This document shows, in pieces, positions 26,567-34,147 of a stretch of 64,000 nt of DNA (the stretch's first letter is position 1; each line of letters opens with the position of its first letter). Under the pieces are notes generated by a model. That model was not told where the DNA came from, ran no database searches, and worked only from the letters and a program-made list of their open reading frames with translations. Both the position numbers and the translations under genes were made by a program. Source of the stretch: Bradyrhizobium diazoefficiens (GTDB taxonomy: Bacteria; Pseudomonadota; Alphaproteobacteria; Rhizobiales; Xanthobacteraceae); the NCBI RefSeq assembly GCF_016616235.1, contig NZ_CP067100.1, positions 2,601,001 to 2,665,000 on the forward strand, given 5' to 3'.

Positions 26567-26746
26567 ATGCGAACGTTCACAGCCATGTTCCTGGCGGCAG
26601 TCGGAGTTCTTGCGGGCATGAACGCTGCGGTCGGCCAGACCAGTTGCAAAGTCTGCGCCGACCAACAGAAGGCTTGCATGAAGAACTATGCCGGACCGAC
26701 CTGCAAGTCCGAGTATCAGATGTGCATGAAGGCCTGCAAAAAGTGA
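26567..26746 (+). CDS. Cys-rich secreted peptide (59 aa)
   Basis: A frame too short for usual cut-offs, with an AAGG site beside the ATG. The first about 26 residues form a signal peptide (MFLAAVGVLAGMNAAVG). The mature peptide has six Cys in 30 residues: CKVC, then CMK, TCK, CMKAC, enough for three disulfides or a metal cluster. It overlaps the next gene by 4 bases. I do not recognise a family. Its place inside the chromate/metal operon suggests periplasmic metal or redox buffering, which is inference. Confidence 0.65.
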   Translation: MRTFTAMFLAAVGVLAGMNAAVGQTSCKVCADQQKACMKNYAGPTCKSEYQMCMKACKK

Positions 26747-27138
26747 GCCGGATGCGTGAGCTGGTAGGCATCACGCGGTTATCGGTCGTCGTAGCCGCGG
26801 CTATTGGATTCGGGTCGCAAGCGTCTGACGGAGCTGTCGCTGCCGATGCGCGCAAGCTCTCCGGTGTACAGATCAAGGCCAGGCTTGTCGGCATGCAGCT
26901 TACAGACAAGGTGCACTATCGCCTTGTCTACGATCCCGACGGCACGCTGAGAAGCTATTCGATGGGCGCCAAGAAGGCCGGAAGGTGGTCTATCGAAAAG
27001 GACGACCTGTGCTTGCGGCTGGGTGAGAACGATGACGGCTGCTACGCGGTGACTCTCAAGGGCCAGAGTGTCGAATTGGTGCCATCGGGACTCGGGCCTC
27101 CGCTCGACGGGATTCTCGAACCCGCAGATCAGAATTGA
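26743..27138 (+). CDS. secreted hypothetical protein of the chromate operon
   Basis: The likely start is GTG 26743, overlapping the preceding stop (GTGA); ATG 26752 is the alternative. A signal peptide of about 34 residues ends near AVAA. The mature part (about 95 residues) looks like a small beta sandwich: YRLVYDPDGTLRSYSMGAKK, GRWSIEKDDLCLRLGENDDG, CYAVTLKGQSVELVP, with two Cys that may pair. It resembles the generic 'GxW ... CxxW/C' layout of small periplasmic beta proteins. The function is unknown. Confidence 0.65.
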   Translation: MSRMRELVGITRLSVVVAAAIGFGSQASDGAVAADARKLSGVQIKARLVGMQLTDKVHYRLVYDPDGTLRSYSMGAKKAGRWSIEKDDLCLRLGENDDGCYAVTLKGQSVELVPSGLGPPLDGILEPADQN

Positions 27139-27151
27139 AGGGGGCAAGACT

Positions 27152-28336
27152 GTGACGACGACAACAACGATCGGTGAACGCGGTGGGATGGGTGAATTGG
27201 TCCGCTACTTTCTGCGACTGGGCTTTCTCGGCTTCGGCGGACCGGTCGCACTGGTTGGCCAGATGGAGCGCGAACTCGTCGACGACAAAAAGTGGCTCAC
27301 CAAAGAGCAGATGCGCGAGACCATCGCCATCTGCCAATCGCTGCCCGGACCGCTCGCGATCCAGGTCGGCATCTTTATCGCCTATTTGCGCTGCGGTTTC
27401 TGGGGGGCCTGGGCCGGCGGCTGGGCGTTCATCCTGCCAAATTTCATCATCGTCGCGGCGCTTGGCGCGCTTTTCGTCCACCTCGGAGATCTCAAGGCGG
27501 TCACCGGAATCTTTTATGGCGTCAGCCCGGCCGTGATCGCTCTGATCCTGCATTCCTGCTACCGGCTTGCCAAGCTCGGCATGGAAGACTGGCTGCAGTG
27601 GGTGATCGCAGCCGTCTGTCTGGCCGTCACCGTGATCCTGAAGGCCGAGGTCGCGCTGCTGTTCATCGGGTCGGGTATCGTGGGTATCGTCTATTACGGC
27701 CAGGTCAGGCGCCCACCGGTCGCGCTGCAGCTTGCGCTGATCCCGGCGGCGGCGCCCGCCGCCGTCCCGGCCGCGACCGGTTCGACGCTCGGCAAGCTGC
27801 TGCTGTTCTTCCTCAAGGCGGGCTCGCTGACCTTCGGCAGCGGGCTCGTCATCGTTCCCTTCCTGGAGCAAGGACTGGTGCAGCAGTACGGCTGGCTCAA
27901 TGAGCGCGAATTCCTGGTGGCTGTCGCGATCGGCATGATGAGCCCCGGGCCGGTCGTGATCACGGCAACCTTCGTCGGCTATCTGGTGGCGGGCTTCTGG
28001 GGCTCTCTGATCTCGACGGTCGGTATCTTCTTGCCGTCCTTCCTGCTGGTCCTGATCGCGGCCCCGTTGCTGGCGCGCCATCGCAAGAATCCGAATGTGC
28101 AGGGCTTCGTGAAGGGCGCTTACGCGGCGGCGATCGGAACCATCTTGGGCGCGAGCTTCCTGCTCGGCAAGATCGCGATCGGCGACTGGCTGACTGCGCT
28201 CATCGGCATCGTCTCGCTCGCCGTGCTGTTTCGTTGGAAGGTCAGCAATCCCTTGCTTATTGCCGCGACGGCGGTCATTGGGTTGGCTGCCTATCCGGTC
28301 CTGCAGCCTGCATGGGTGCTCACAGGGCTGAAGTGA
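27152..28336 (+). CDS. chrA: ChrA chromate transporter
   Basis: A 394-residue long-chain chromate ion transporter with two homologous halves. FFLRLG/FLRLGFLGFGGPVALVGQ and CQSLPGPLAIQVGIFIAYLR mark half one. FLKAGSLTFGSGLVIVPFLEQ and GMMSPGPVVITATFVGYLV mark half two. ChrA expels chromate by proton-driven antiport. The start GTG 27152 has a GGGGG/AGGGGG-like site. About ten membrane segments are visible. Its partner chrB upstream is deleted, so regulation may be changed. Confidence 0.93.
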   Translation: MTTTTTIGERGGMGELVRYFLRLGFLGFGGPVALVGQMERELVDDKKWLTKEQMRETIAICQSLPGPLAIQVGIFIAYLRCGFWGAWAGGWAFILPNFIIVAALGALFVHLGDLKAVTGIFYGVSPAVIALILHSCYRLAKLGMEDWLQWVIAAVCLAVTVILKAEVALLFIGSGIVGIVYYGQVRRPPVALQLALIPAAAPAAVPAATGSTLGKLLLFFLKAGSLTFGSGLVIVPFLEQGLVQQYGWLNEREFLVAVAIGMMSPGPVVITATFVGYLVAGFWGSLISTVGIFLPSFLLVLIAAPLLARHRKNPNVQGFVKGAYAAAIGTILGASFLLGKIAIGDWLTALIGIVSLAVLFRWKVSNPLLIAATAVIGLAAYPVLQPAWVLTGLK

Positions 28337-28337
28337 G

Positions 28338-29765
28338 ATGATAGCGATGCGAACGATGTTGGGGAATGCTCAAACAGGGCTGCGCCTTCCGGTCGTAGTC
28401 CTGGCGATCCTGTTGACATCGGTCGCCTCCGCGCTGGCGGGCGAAGATGAGACCGTCGTCTTCGTCTGCCAGCACGGGGTGGTGAACAGTCAGATCGCTG
28501 CGGCCTATTTCAACAAGGCCGCGCACGAGCGAGCGCTGCCATTCAGGGCGGTCTCCCGGGGCATCGATCTCTACCGGTCGGTGCCGGTGCGGATCCAGGA
28601 CGGCCTTGCACTGGATGGTCTGGAGGCGGCCAACGCGCCACAACAGCTTGCCGTCGAGGACATGACCGCGGCAGGCGGGGTGGTGGCGTTCGATAAGATT
28701 CCGGCGGAGCGGCGAGCAGGCGTCAACGTGAGCTACTGGTCCGGCGTTCCCTTGGGCATCGACGATTACGAAACAACCCGGGATCAGATCGTCCAGCGCA
28801 TCGACGCACTTATTCCGACGCTGGCGGCAGCCGCCGAATCCGCGGGGAATAAGGTGCCACTCCAGCTCCAAACCAAGATCCCGCTCGGCGATGTCCGCGG
28901 GCGGATCGATCATTTGGCCGTCGATCTGAAGCGGCAGCGATTGTTCGTGGCCGAACTCGGCAATGACAGTGTCGGCGTCGTCGATCTGGCCGCAAACACC
29001 GTCCTCAAAACCATCACAGGGCTCAGCGAACCCCAGGGCGTCGGCTATGAGCCGTCGACCGACACCCTCTATGTCGCCGACGCCCGCGATGGATCGGTCC
29101 GGCTTTACGAGGCCAACGAGTACAAGGCGACCGGACGGATTGAACTTGGCGGCGATGCCGACAACATCCGGATCGACGCGGTCGGCAAGCGCGTCATCGT
29201 AGGCTATGGCGATGGTGGTCTGGCGGTCATCGACCCGGCCACTCGCAACAAGGTCCAGAGTATCCCATTGAAAGCGCATCCGGAGAGCTTCCAGCTCGAG
29301 CCCAACGGCGGGCGCATCTTTGTCAACTTGCCCGATGCGCACGCGGTCGCAGTGGTGGACACCGCGTCCGGGAAGCTGATCGCCAACTGGCCAATGGACA
29401 AAGGCGGCAATTTCGCGATGACCATTGATCGCGACCGCGGCCGCGTGCTTCTGGCGTACCGTAACCCCGCCGCACTTGCCGTCTTTTCGGTGGACGGCAA
29501 GCCGATCGCGAGTGCGGAAACCTGCGGCGACGTCGATGACATCTTCATCGATGGGAGGCGCAATCGTGTTTATGTAAGCTGCGGCTCAGGATACGTCGAC
29601 GTCCTTGAAATCGATGGGTCAGCCTATCGGAGGATCGCACGTTTGCCGACGGCAGGGGGGGCGCGAACGTCGCTGTTTGTGCCGGAGTTGGACCGTTTGC
29701 TTGTGGCCGTCCGGGCGGGGCCCGCTGGGCCGGCCGCGATCTGGGTGTTCAAACCAATGCCGTGA
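28338..29765 (+). CDS. fusion of low-molecular-weight phosphatase-like domain and YncE-type beta-propeller
   Basis: A 475-residue exported protein. After a signal peptide (about 1-35) comes a low-molecular-weight-phosphatase/ArsC-like fold (about 40-165) with VFVCQHGVVNSQIAAAYF. The Cys44 position matches the catalytic Cys, but the usual Arg of the C-x5-R loop is Asn, so phosphatase activity is doubtful. Residues about 175-475 form a YncE/NHL-like propeller (GRIDHLAVDLKRQRLFVAEL, repeated VAVVDTASGKLIANW-type blades). It starts 1 base after chrA. A metal-oxyanion-related periplasmic role is inferred from context. Confidence 0.75.
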   Translation: MIAMRTMLGNAQTGLRLPVVVLAILLTSVASALAGEDETVVFVCQHGVVNSQIAAAYFNKAAHERALPFRAVSRGIDLYRSVPVRIQDGLALDGLEAANAPQQLAVEDMTAAGGVVAFDKIPAERRAGVNVSYWSGVPLGIDDYETTRDQIVQRIDALIPTLAAAAESAGNKVPLQLQTKIPLGDVRGRIDHLAVDLKRQRLFVAELGNDSVGVVDLAANTVLKTITGLSEPQGVGYEPSTDTLYVADARDGSVRLYEANEYKATGRIELGGDADNIRIDAVGKRVIVGYGDGGLAVIDPATRNKVQSIPLKAHPESFQLEPNGGRIFVNLPDAHAVAVVDTASGKLIANWPMDKGGNFAMTIDRDRGRVLLAYRNPAALAVFSVDGKPIASAETCGDVDDIFIDGRRNRVYVSCGSGYVDVLEIDGSAYRRIARLPTAGGARTSLFVPELDRLLVAVRAGPAGPAAIWVFKPMP

Positions 29766-29791
29766 GATCGAATTCATCAGGAGGCAGCCCC

Positions 29792-30604
29792 ATGTGCAGA
29801 CGTAGCCGAGGCTTTCGCAGCTCCACGAGATGCTTTGTGCCACGGGTGGCGGTCACTTTGGCGCTGATCGCCTGGTCGGTTCCAGCTTCCGCCTATCGCC
29901 CATTCGATGGCACCGATGCGGCCGTTGCAAAGACGGGCGAAATGGAGATCGAACTGCAGCCGGCGGGGCGCTTGCGTGATGAGGGTGGGGCAAGCCTGAT
30001 TGCGCCAGCCTGGGTCATCAACTACGGTTTGAGTGAAGGTTGGGAAGCCGTCTTCGAGGGCCAGGGACAGACCCCGCTTTCTCCATCCGGGCCAACCAGC
30101 CTGACTGCAGCCGGAGCGTTTCTCAAGCATGTGATTGTGCCCGGGAGCCTGCAGGACAAGACGGGCCCGAGCATTGCGACCGAATTTGGCGTTCTTCTCC
30201 CGGATAGTACCGGCAATGCAGGGGCCGGCTTGAGCCTGGCCGGCATTGTCTCGCAGCGCTGGGACTGGGGCACCATCCATCTGAACGCTGAGACGGCCCT
30301 AACCCGCGACCATCATGGCGATGTCTTTCTTGGCGCAATCATCGAGGGGCCGTCGACGTGGACAGTTCGCCCAGTCGCAGAAGTCTTCTACGAGAACGAG
30401 TTTGGGAAGGAGGAGACGTTTTCCGGTTTGGTCGGCTTGATCTACCGGGTGCGAGACGATTTGAGCTTCGACGCCGCAGTCCGTCATGCACTCACCGGCA
30501 GGCACCCGGTGAACGAAATTCGCGCAGGCCTGACCTTCGGTTTTCCGCTTTCCTTCTTCGAAGGTCACGCCGCGGGACGGTCGTCGCCGATGCCGCCGAG
30601 ATAG
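29792..30604 (+). CDS. outer-membrane beta-barrel protein
   Basis: The ATG at 29792 follows CAGGAGG. A signal peptide of about 34 residues ends at Ala-Ser-Ala. The mature part has alternating hydrophobic/polar strands with aromatic ends and Gly-rich turns (TAAGAFLKHVIVPGS, GLSLAGIVSQRWDWGTIHLN, LVGLIYRVRDDLSFDAAVR), ending near FGFPLSFF, as in outer-membrane transport-like barrels of the MetA/YaaQ-unrelated, phenol-degradation-type groups. It is the last plus-strand gene of the chromate/metal set. Confidence 0.65.
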   Translation: MCRRSRGFRSSTRCFVPRVAVTLALIAWSVPASAYRPFDGTDAAVAKTGEMEIELQPAGRLRDEGGASLIAPAWVINYGLSEGWEAVFEGQGQTPLSPSGPTSLTAAGAFLKHVIVPGSLQDKTGPSIATEFGVLLPDSTGNAGAGLSLAGIVSQRWDWGTIHLNAETALTRDHHGDVFLGAIIEGPSTWTVRPVAEVFYENEFGKEETFSGLVGLIYRVRDDLSFDAAVRHALTGRHPVNEIRAGLTFGFPLSFFEGHAAGRSSPMPPR

Positions 30605-30605
30605 C

Positions 30606-30896
30606 CTACTGGCGATCCGATTTCTCTGGACGGGCGCGCCAGTCGCGGCCCACCGTCTGGTGATCCTGGTTCGGCGCAGCCTGACCGGCGTGGTCGTTCT
30701 CGCCGCCTTGGGCCTTCCAGTCGCGTCCGATCTTGACGTCCTCAGCGCGACTGCGATCCTGCTCACGCGATTGCTCCGACTGTTGGGGCGGTTGTGCCTC
30801 CTGAACCGGGGTGGACTGCGCTTGGGCGGCGGCTCCGCCGAATGCGACGGTCAGCGCGAAAGCGGATAATGCAGCAAGCGATGTAGAGCTTTTCAT
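30606..30896 (-). CDS. small secreted Gln/Glu/Arg-rich protein
   Basis: A 96-residue exported protein with GAAGGAG before ATG 30896 and a signal peptide ending Ala-Gln-Ala-Gln. The mature part is charged and low-complexity, with two similar units: KIGRDWKAQGGEND and TVGRDWRARPEKSD. Such GRDW-repeat proteins occur in Bradyrhizobium. The role is unknown. It is convergent with the outer-membrane protein, with one base between them. Confidence 0.65.
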   Translation of the reverse strand: MKSSTSLAALSAFALTVAFGGAAAQAQSTPVQEAQPPQQSEQSREQDRSRAEDVKIGRDWKAQGGENDHAGQAAPNQDHQTVGRDWRARPEKSDRQ

Positions 30897-31377
30897 GGTG
30901 GCTCCTTCCTCATCAGAACTGTGCATTAACTTGCCGGAACGCGCATAGTTCGTAAATGACCGCGTTTTCACCTATGCCGCGACCGCGTATCGTGAAATGC
31001 GCGAGCGGATCTAGGCTGAGGCGCCGCGCACGGATCGATGTGCTTTTGGACTTGCTAGCGCTACGGTCTACGTAGGCGAATGTCAGTTCGCACCTACGGC
31101 GAATGTCGCTATCGGTGGTTGCCTCGTATGACCGTGCGACGAATGCCTACTTTCGGTCGGATAAGTCCAGTAGTGAGATCAGTAAGTCATTGATTGTTCT
31201 TGAGCCGTCGCCGACTCTTAATCAGCGGGTCCCAGGTTCGAGCCCTGGCCGTGACTTCCTGCGTTGAGATCTGGAACGCCGCCGTCGATCACTGTATCCG
31301 GATCGAAGCGCCCAACAGCTTCGATGCGGCGATGCGGTGGCCGAGGAGCTCGACTGCCGGCACTGCGGGAATGAACA
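30897..31377. other. island boundary region without gene
   Basis: No gene is supported. Two copies of a 10-base word (GGCGAATGTC near 31074 and 31101) lie in this stretch, followed by the 35-base tRNA-derived repeat at 31214-31248. The DNA right of the repeat does not continue as a tRNA acceptor stem. Confidence 0.45.
31214..31248 (+). repeat. 35-bp direct repeat of tRNA-Lys 3' segment
   Basis: These 35 bases are identical to 21910-21944 and in the same orientation, covering the anticodon loop to the end of the T arm. The acceptor strand and CCA found at the other copy are not present here. The two copies are 9304 bases apart and enclose the fetAB-chromate region, as attachment-site copies of an integrated element would. 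Confidence 0.75.
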
Positions 31378-31713
31378 TCACAAGCGCCAGCGCTGTGCGG
31401 CGGCCCATGGCCGCCGCAGTCGCATGGCGATGCCGCCGCGGGGCGGCGGGTCGTCGTCGCCTCCGCCGTCGAGCTGGCGCAGCGCGGCGAGAATGTCGGC
31501 GAGCCGGATGGTATGACCCATGCCGGGAATCTCGCGCAAAGCAGGACAGGATTCGACCGCGAACATGTCGGATGCCCAGGACGACAGGATGATCCGCTTC
31601 TCCGGAGCCGAGAGCGCTCCGTCGTTCAGCACGTCATTCGGAGACGCATAGTGCGCGGCCGGATGAAAGAGGGGATGAAGATTGCCGGCGTTGGTGTTGG
31701 CGTTTGTCATCAA
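31378..31713 (-). CDS. conserved hypothetical protein (111 aa)
   Basis: The product contains LHPLFHPAAHYASPNDVLND and SAPEKRIILSSWASDMFAVE followed by IRLADILAALRQLDG, a pattern I know from Bradyrhizobium proteins encoded near stress genes. It is soluble, with a helical core and an Arg-rich end. It lies 77 bases downstream of the hsp20 gene on the same strand and may be the last member of that heat-shock operon. The function is unknown. Confidence 0.7.
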   Translation of the reverse strand: MMTNANTNAGNLHPLFHPAAHYASPNDVLNDGALSAPEKRIILSSWASDMFAVESCPALREIPGMGHTIRLADILAALRQLDGGGDDDPPPRGGIAMRLRRPWAAAQRWRL

Positions 31714-31790
31714 TTGCCTCCCTTCATGCTCCTTTCCGAGGGACGGGGTTTGATGGGTTGGGCGGCGGTGCCGCCGCCCGTGATCGTTCT

Positions 31791-32282
31791 CTATTGCGCG
31801 TTGATGGCGATGCGCTTGACACCGGCGCGCGGGTTTTCCGATTTCGGCAGCGAGATGGTCAGGAGGCCGTTTTTGAACGACGCCTCGGCCTTGTCCTCCT
31901 CGACGTCCTCGAGCGGGATCTGCCGCTCGAAGGAGCCATAGTAGCGCTCGGTGAAGTATTTGCCTTCGTCCTTGCGCTCGCTCTTCTTTTCGCCGCGGAT
32001 GGTCAGGACGCCCCGCGCGATTTCGATCTGGACGTCCTTCTCCGTCATGCCGGGAAGCTCGGCGGAGATCGTCAGCGCCTTGTCAGTTTCGCTAAGCTCG
32101 ATCTTTGGCCAGCCGAACTGTCCTTCCATCAGCGGCGAAAGGCCGGTGCCACTGAAGCCGCGGAAGACATCGTCGAACAGGCGGTTCATTTCGCGATGCA
32201 GCGTCATGAACGGATCGTAGGTGCCGCGCGCCGGCGCAAGCTCCTGGTTTCTCGACCAGGGAATGAGGTCACGAATTGCCAT
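31791..32282 (-). CDS. Hsp20 small heat-shock protein (class C type)
   Basis: A 163-residue alpha-crystallin chaperone. The N-terminus (IPWSRN ... DPFMTLHREMNRLFDDVF) is typical of the bacterial HspC/Hsp20 class. The alpha-crystallin domain spans about 55-150 with PGMTEKDVQIEI, LTIRGEKKSE and GLLTISLPK. It ends with a short tail. It prevents aggregation of unfolding proteins. AAGGAGAG precedes the ATG. It follows the other Hsp20 by 91 bases and is probably co-transcribed with it. Confidence 0.93.
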   Translation of the reverse strand: MAIRDLIPWSRNQELAPARGTYDPFMTLHREMNRLFDDVFRGFSGTGLSPLMEGQFGWPKIELSETDKALTISAELPGMTEKDVQIEIARGVLTIRGEKKSERKDEGKYFTERYYGSFERQIPLEDVEEDKAEASFKNGLLTISLPKSENPRAGVKRIAINAQ

Positions 32283-32373
32283 TGGTTTCTCTCCTTCAGT
32301 GCATGAGGCAGGAGGCAGGGAGCGCGGCTGCGCTTGCGCGCGCCGCGTTCCGCAGTCGACCCTCGATCTGTCG

Positions 32374-32835
32374 TCAGGCTGCCTTCTTTTGCTCGATCTG
32401 CGCCGAAGGGGAGGCGCCGCTTCCGATCTGGATCCGGCGCGGCTTCATCGCTTCCGGCACCTCGCGGACGAGATCGATGATCAGCAGCCCGTCGCGGAAG
32501 GAGGCCTCCTTCACCTGGACGTAGTCGGCCAGGTTGAACACGCGCCGGAACGGACGCGCGGCGATGCCCTGATACAGGTACTCGCCGGCTGCCTTCTCGG
32601 GCTTCCTGCCCTCGATGGTGAGCGCATTCTGCTCGGCCGTCACCGTGATGTCGTCGGCGCCGAAGCCGGCGACCGCGAGCGAGATCCGGTAGTGGTCCTC
32701 GCCGGAGCGTTCGATGTTATAGGGGGGATAGTTGTCCTCGGTCGCCTGGCGGAGCGCGCCGTCGACGATGCTGGCCAGGTGATCGAAACCGATGGTGGAG
32801 CGCCACAGCGGCGCGAAGTCAAAGGTGGTCCTCAT
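32374..32835 (-). CDS. Hsp20 small heat-shock protein (IbpA-like, class A)
   Basis: A 153-residue alpha-crystallin chaperone of the rhizobial class A: N-terminus FDFAPLWRSTIGFDHL, then YPPYNIERSGEDHYRISLAV, LTIEGRKPE and GLLIIDLVREVPEAMKPR. The start ATG 32835 has GGAGG, and that site lies inside a ROSE-type thermometer. It is the first gene of a heat-shock unit that probably continues to 31791. Two small genes diverge from it at 33189. Confidence 0.93.
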   Translation of the reverse strand: MRTTFDFAPLWRSTIGFDHLASIVDGALRQATEDNYPPYNIERSGEDHYRISLAVAGFGADDITVTAEQNALTIEGRKPEKAAGEYLYQGIAARPFRRVFNLADYVQVKEASFRDGLLIIDLVREVPEAMKPRRIQIGSGASPSAQIEQKKAA

Positions 32836-32928
32836 AACCAAGTCCTCCAAAGAGCAAGATGGATACGAAGGAACGCAAGACAGGATTTCAGACGGGGTCC
32901 GAGACCCAGCCCGGCGTTCGCGCCGGGC
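32836..32928 (-). promoter_or_regulatory. ROSE-type RNA thermometer in the hsp20 leader
   Basis: On the minus strand the leader ends TTGCTCTTTGGAGGA just before the start. This is the conserved 3' hairpin of ROSE elements, in which UUGCU pairs with the Shine-Dalgarno GGAGGA. Upstream lie two further hairpins: GGGTC/GACCC (32895-32907) and a perfect 8-base stem with a 4-base loop (32909-32928). ROSE elements hold hsp20 translation off at normal temperature and melt on heat. Confidence 0.85.
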
Positions 32929-32970
32929 CCGATCTGGCGCCCGGCACACCGCTCCCGCGGCGAAAAATGA

Positions 32971-32997
32971 CTTAGAAAAACAGGAAGCTGTTTCAAG
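32971..32997 (-). promoter_or_regulatory. heat-shock sigma (RpoH)-type promoter
   Basis: Upstream of the ROSE leader the minus strand reads CTTGAAA (32991-32997) and, 14 bases on, TCTAAG (32971-32976). The CTTGAAA box is the RpoH -35 element. The -10 box is only a partial match. The position gives a leader of about 130 bases that contains the whole thermometer. Confidence 0.5.
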
Positions 32998-33188
32998 AGG
33001 CCCGCCGCAAAAAAATTCGAGCAATCTGGCGCCGCTCGGTCCGGCCGTGCCGCCCGTCCGCAGGACTCGGGCGTGCGGCGAGAGGCGTCTTGACAGCCAC
33101 CCGGGCCCGAATATTTTTTGCGCGGGGAATGTTCTTCCCGGTTTTCTCAACGCCAAAAGGACCGTGACGACCGTCAGGAGTGACGACG

Positions 33189-33413
33189 ATGCTTGATGAA
33201 GAGTTGGCCCGCATCCGCGCGCACCGCAACAACATCCACCGCTATCGGCGGCTGCTTCGGACGAAGCTGTCGGACCTGGAACGTCAATTCATCCAAAGAC
33301 GCCTCGCCGAGGAGCAGACCGCGTTAAAGGCGCTGGCCGCCGACACCTTCCCCGTCGCATTCGCCCTTCCGAAACACCAGTTGGCTTCCGCAATGATGGG
33401 AGCCGAGCCGTGA
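33189..33413 (+). CDS. small helical protein (74 aa), partner of next gene
   Basis: The ATG at 33189 has AGGAG eight bases upstream; a GTG at 33180 lies on the ribosome site and is less likely. The product is an amphipathic helical hairpin rich in Arg, Leu and Glu (IRAHRNNIHRYRRLLRTKLS followed by a second helix). The stop overlaps the GTG of the next gene (GTGA). It is divergent from the hsp20 genes, and I infer a stress-linked role. The family is unknown. Confidence 0.65.
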   Translation: MLDEELARIRAHRNNIHRYRRLLRTKLSDLERQFIQRRLAEEQTALKALAADTFPVAFALPKHQLASAMMGAEP

Positions 33414-33589
33414 GCGACATCCATGACGTCCTGATCCGCGGCAGCCAAAAGGTGATCGGACATTATCGCCTGCTGCTTGCGAGCGCCAAATCCGAGGGCG
33501 AGCGCCAGCTTTATCGAGATCGGATCAAGCGCGAGCAGCGGCTGCTGGACCAACTACAGGGACACTTTCCGGACCTGTTCGCCGCGTAA
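33410..33589 (+). CDS. small helical protein (59 aa)
   Basis: GTG 33410 overlaps the preceding stop by 4 bases. The 59-residue product (QKVIGHYRLLLASAKSEGER, then LYRDRIKREQRLL) shares the His-Tyr-Arg ... Leu ... Glu-Arg-Gln layout of its neighbour, so the two look like distant paralogues that may form a hetero-oligomer. It resembles small rhizobial proteins without function. Confidence 0.65.
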   Translation: MSDIHDVLIRGSQKVIGHYRLLLASAKSEGERQLYRDRIKREQRLLDQLQGHFPDLFAA

Positions 33590-33760
33590 GCCGGATGCGT
33601 GTCGCGGGCGACCGTCGGACGGCGGACCGTTCTCGTCCCATGGCTTCTCCGTCCGGTGCAAAATCGCTTCGAAAGCCGGCGTCCCCAGAGCGTGGAAAAT
33701 CCTGCCGGAATGGAACAGGACTGCCTCGTTTTCGTAGGTTACGGGGAGTGATGTTCGGCC

Positions 33761-34132
33761 ATGCATGCGATGCAACACGAAAACGAAGTGCGTTTCGCGA
33801 GACTCGCGCAGAGAACCGCTTTCCAGGCAGGCCGACCCTGGGCTTTCGCGTCGGCGACCGGCCTCGTACTGGCATGGATCATTAGCGGTCCGATCTTTGG
33901 ATTTTCCGATACTTGGCAGCTGGTGATGAACACCGTCAGCAGCGTCGTCACCTTTCTGATGGTGTTTCTTATTCAAAACGCTCAGAACCGCGACAGCGCC
34001 GCCCTTCAACTGAAACTCGACGAACTGATCAGAGCGACCAATTCGCGGAAGGATGTGATCGGAATCGAGGAAAAGCCCGAACCCGAGCTGAAATCGAAGC
34101 AGAAAGAACTTCAGAGCGATGGAACTCACTAG
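33761..34132 (+). CDS. low-affinity iron permease family protein
   Basis: A 123-residue membrane protein matching the bacterial 'low affinity iron permease' family: N-terminal helix, two transmembrane segments (PWAFASATGLVLAWII; TVSSVVTFLMVFLI), then the conserved IQNAQNRDSAALQLKLDELI and a charged tail. The name comes from yeast Fet4-like similarity; bacterial members are not proven iron carriers. It is about 170 bases from the preceding small genes. Confidence 0.85.
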   Translation: MHAMQHENEVRFARLAQRTAFQAGRPWAFASATGLVLAWIISGPIFGFSDTWQLVMNTVSSVVTFLMVFLIQNAQNRDSAALQLKLDELIRATNSRKDVIGIEEKPEPELKSKQKELQSDGTH

Positions 34133-34147
34133 TCCGTCAGGACGAGA

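Noticed and set aside
27056..28081. 341-codon minus-strand frame opposite chrA
   Set aside because: Composition is dominated by Arg, Asp, Gln and His, typical of antisense to membrane genes, and chrA is certain.
28320..29342. 340-codon minus-strand frame opposite the phosphatase-propeller fusion
   Set aside because: No motif; the plus-strand frame has signal peptide, domain motifs and operon context.
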